A stretch of 15,885 nt of DNA, taken from Candidatus Neomicrothrix sp. UBA2110. Lineage in GTDB: Bacteria > Actinomycetota > Acidimicrobiia > Acidimicrobiales > Poriferisodalaceae. A model generated the notes under the pieces. That model had not been told where the DNA came from. It searched no databases and worked only from the letters and a program-made list of their open reading frames with translations. The position numbers and the translations under genes are program-made. Position 1 is the stretch's first letter; each line of letters starts with the position of its first letter. Where the stretch lies: contig DCYM01000266.1 of assembly GCA_002331465.1 (NCBI GenBank), positions 1 through 15,885 on the forward strand, in the 5' to 3' direction. This document shows, in pieces, positions 15,501 to 15,885 of this stretch.

Positions 15501-15885
15501 TGTTTGAGCGCGATCCGCTCATCGAATCTGACATCGCCGCGTATCTCGATCAGCGAATTCAAAAAGATCTGATGCGGTTTATTACCTGCGGAAGCGTTGA
15601 TGATGGAAAGTCCACGCTCATTGGCCGTTTGCTACACGACTCACAACTCATCGCAGATGACCATCTCGAGACATTAAAAGCTGAGTCTCAGCTCGGAACG
15701 GGCAACGGCGACATCGATTTCTCTCTCGTCACTGACGGACTGAAAGCGGAAAGGGAGCAAGGAATCACCATCGACGTCGCCTACCGGTATTTCGCGACGC
15801 GACACCGAAATTTCATCATCGCTGATACGCCAGGTCATGAGCAATACACCCGAAACATGGCGACTGGAGCATCGACGGCCGACCT
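15500..15885 (+). CDS. cysN: Sulfate adenylyltransferase subunit 1, GTPase (5' part)
   Basis: The ATG at 15500 shares its A with the TGA stop of cysD. The frame stays open to the window end, giving 128 codons of an expected 470 or more. The translation shows the elongation-factor-like GTPase core: G31-S-V-D-D-G-K-S-T39 (P-loop), LIGRLLHDS, TDGLKAEREQ, G88-I-T-I-D92 (switch I) and D109-T-P-G-H113 (G3). CysN hydrolyses GTP to drive the unfavourable adenylation of sulfate by CysD. The 3' end lies outside the window, so whether it is fused to an APS kinase domain (CysNC, common in actinobacteria) cannot be seen. Confidence 0.95.
   Translation, partial: MFERDPLIESDIAAYLDQRIQKDLMRFITCGSVDDGKSTLIGRLLHDSQLIADDHLETLKAESQLGTGNGDIDFSLVTDGLKAEREQGITIDVAYRYFATRHRNFIIADTPGHEQYTRNMATGASTAD

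Noticed and set aside
1..15885. CRISPR array, tRNA, rRNA, insertion sequence or phage remnants
   Set aside because: No spaced direct repeats, cloverleaf-like segments, transposase or integrase motifs, or terminal inverted repeats were seen while reading both strands.

Overview
The window is a compact bacterial segment of about 50-55% GC by eye. It has ten complete genes and two cut by the window edges, with almost no spare DNA. The organism is most likely an actinobacterium, plausibly an Acidimicrobiia-like aquatic lineage. The evidence for this is an F420/PPOX-type flavin-fold protein, a LIV-type transporter with fused permeases and fused ATPases, and a substrate-binding protein with an acidic, TTTAP-containing linker. 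No 16S rRNA, tRNA, CRISPR array or mobile element is visible, so the placement rests on protein style only.

Region 1 (1-2286) is a mixed set. It holds the C-terminal part of an HExxH zinc metallopeptidase of the peptidase-MA type (+), a small PPOX/F420-type protein converging on it (-), and, divergent from that, a three-histidine-box membrane desaturase/hydroxylase (+) that may act on carotenoids or fatty acids.

Region 2 (2520-12639, continuing to 14479) is a run of seven same-strand genes with mostly tiny gaps or overlaps. In order: MBL-fold hydrolase, large formylglycine-dependent sulfatase without signal peptide, DUF1330-like protein, MttB-superfamily methyltransferase without pyrrolysine, LivH-LivM fused permease, a 967-residue MFS-LivF-LivG fusion, and a LIV-type substrate-binding protein. 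The transporter therefore has three polypeptides instead of the canonical five, with a complete major-facilitator domain added to its ATPase subunit.

Region 3 (14577-15885) is cysD and the start of cysN, the two subunits of ATP sulfurylase. They overlap by one base and run off the window.

Read as a unit (inference), the binding protein and fused permease/ATPase import an organic solute. The cytoplasmic sulfatase and MBL hydrolase would remove ester groups, the MttB-like enzyme would demethylate an N-methyl or quaternary amine, and CysDN would activate sulfate to APS. A sulfated or methylated quaternary-amine substrate would tie the parts together, but the sequence does not identify the substrate. 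The strongest candidate for something undescribed is the MFS-LivF-LivG fusion inside this sulfatase/methyltransferase locus.
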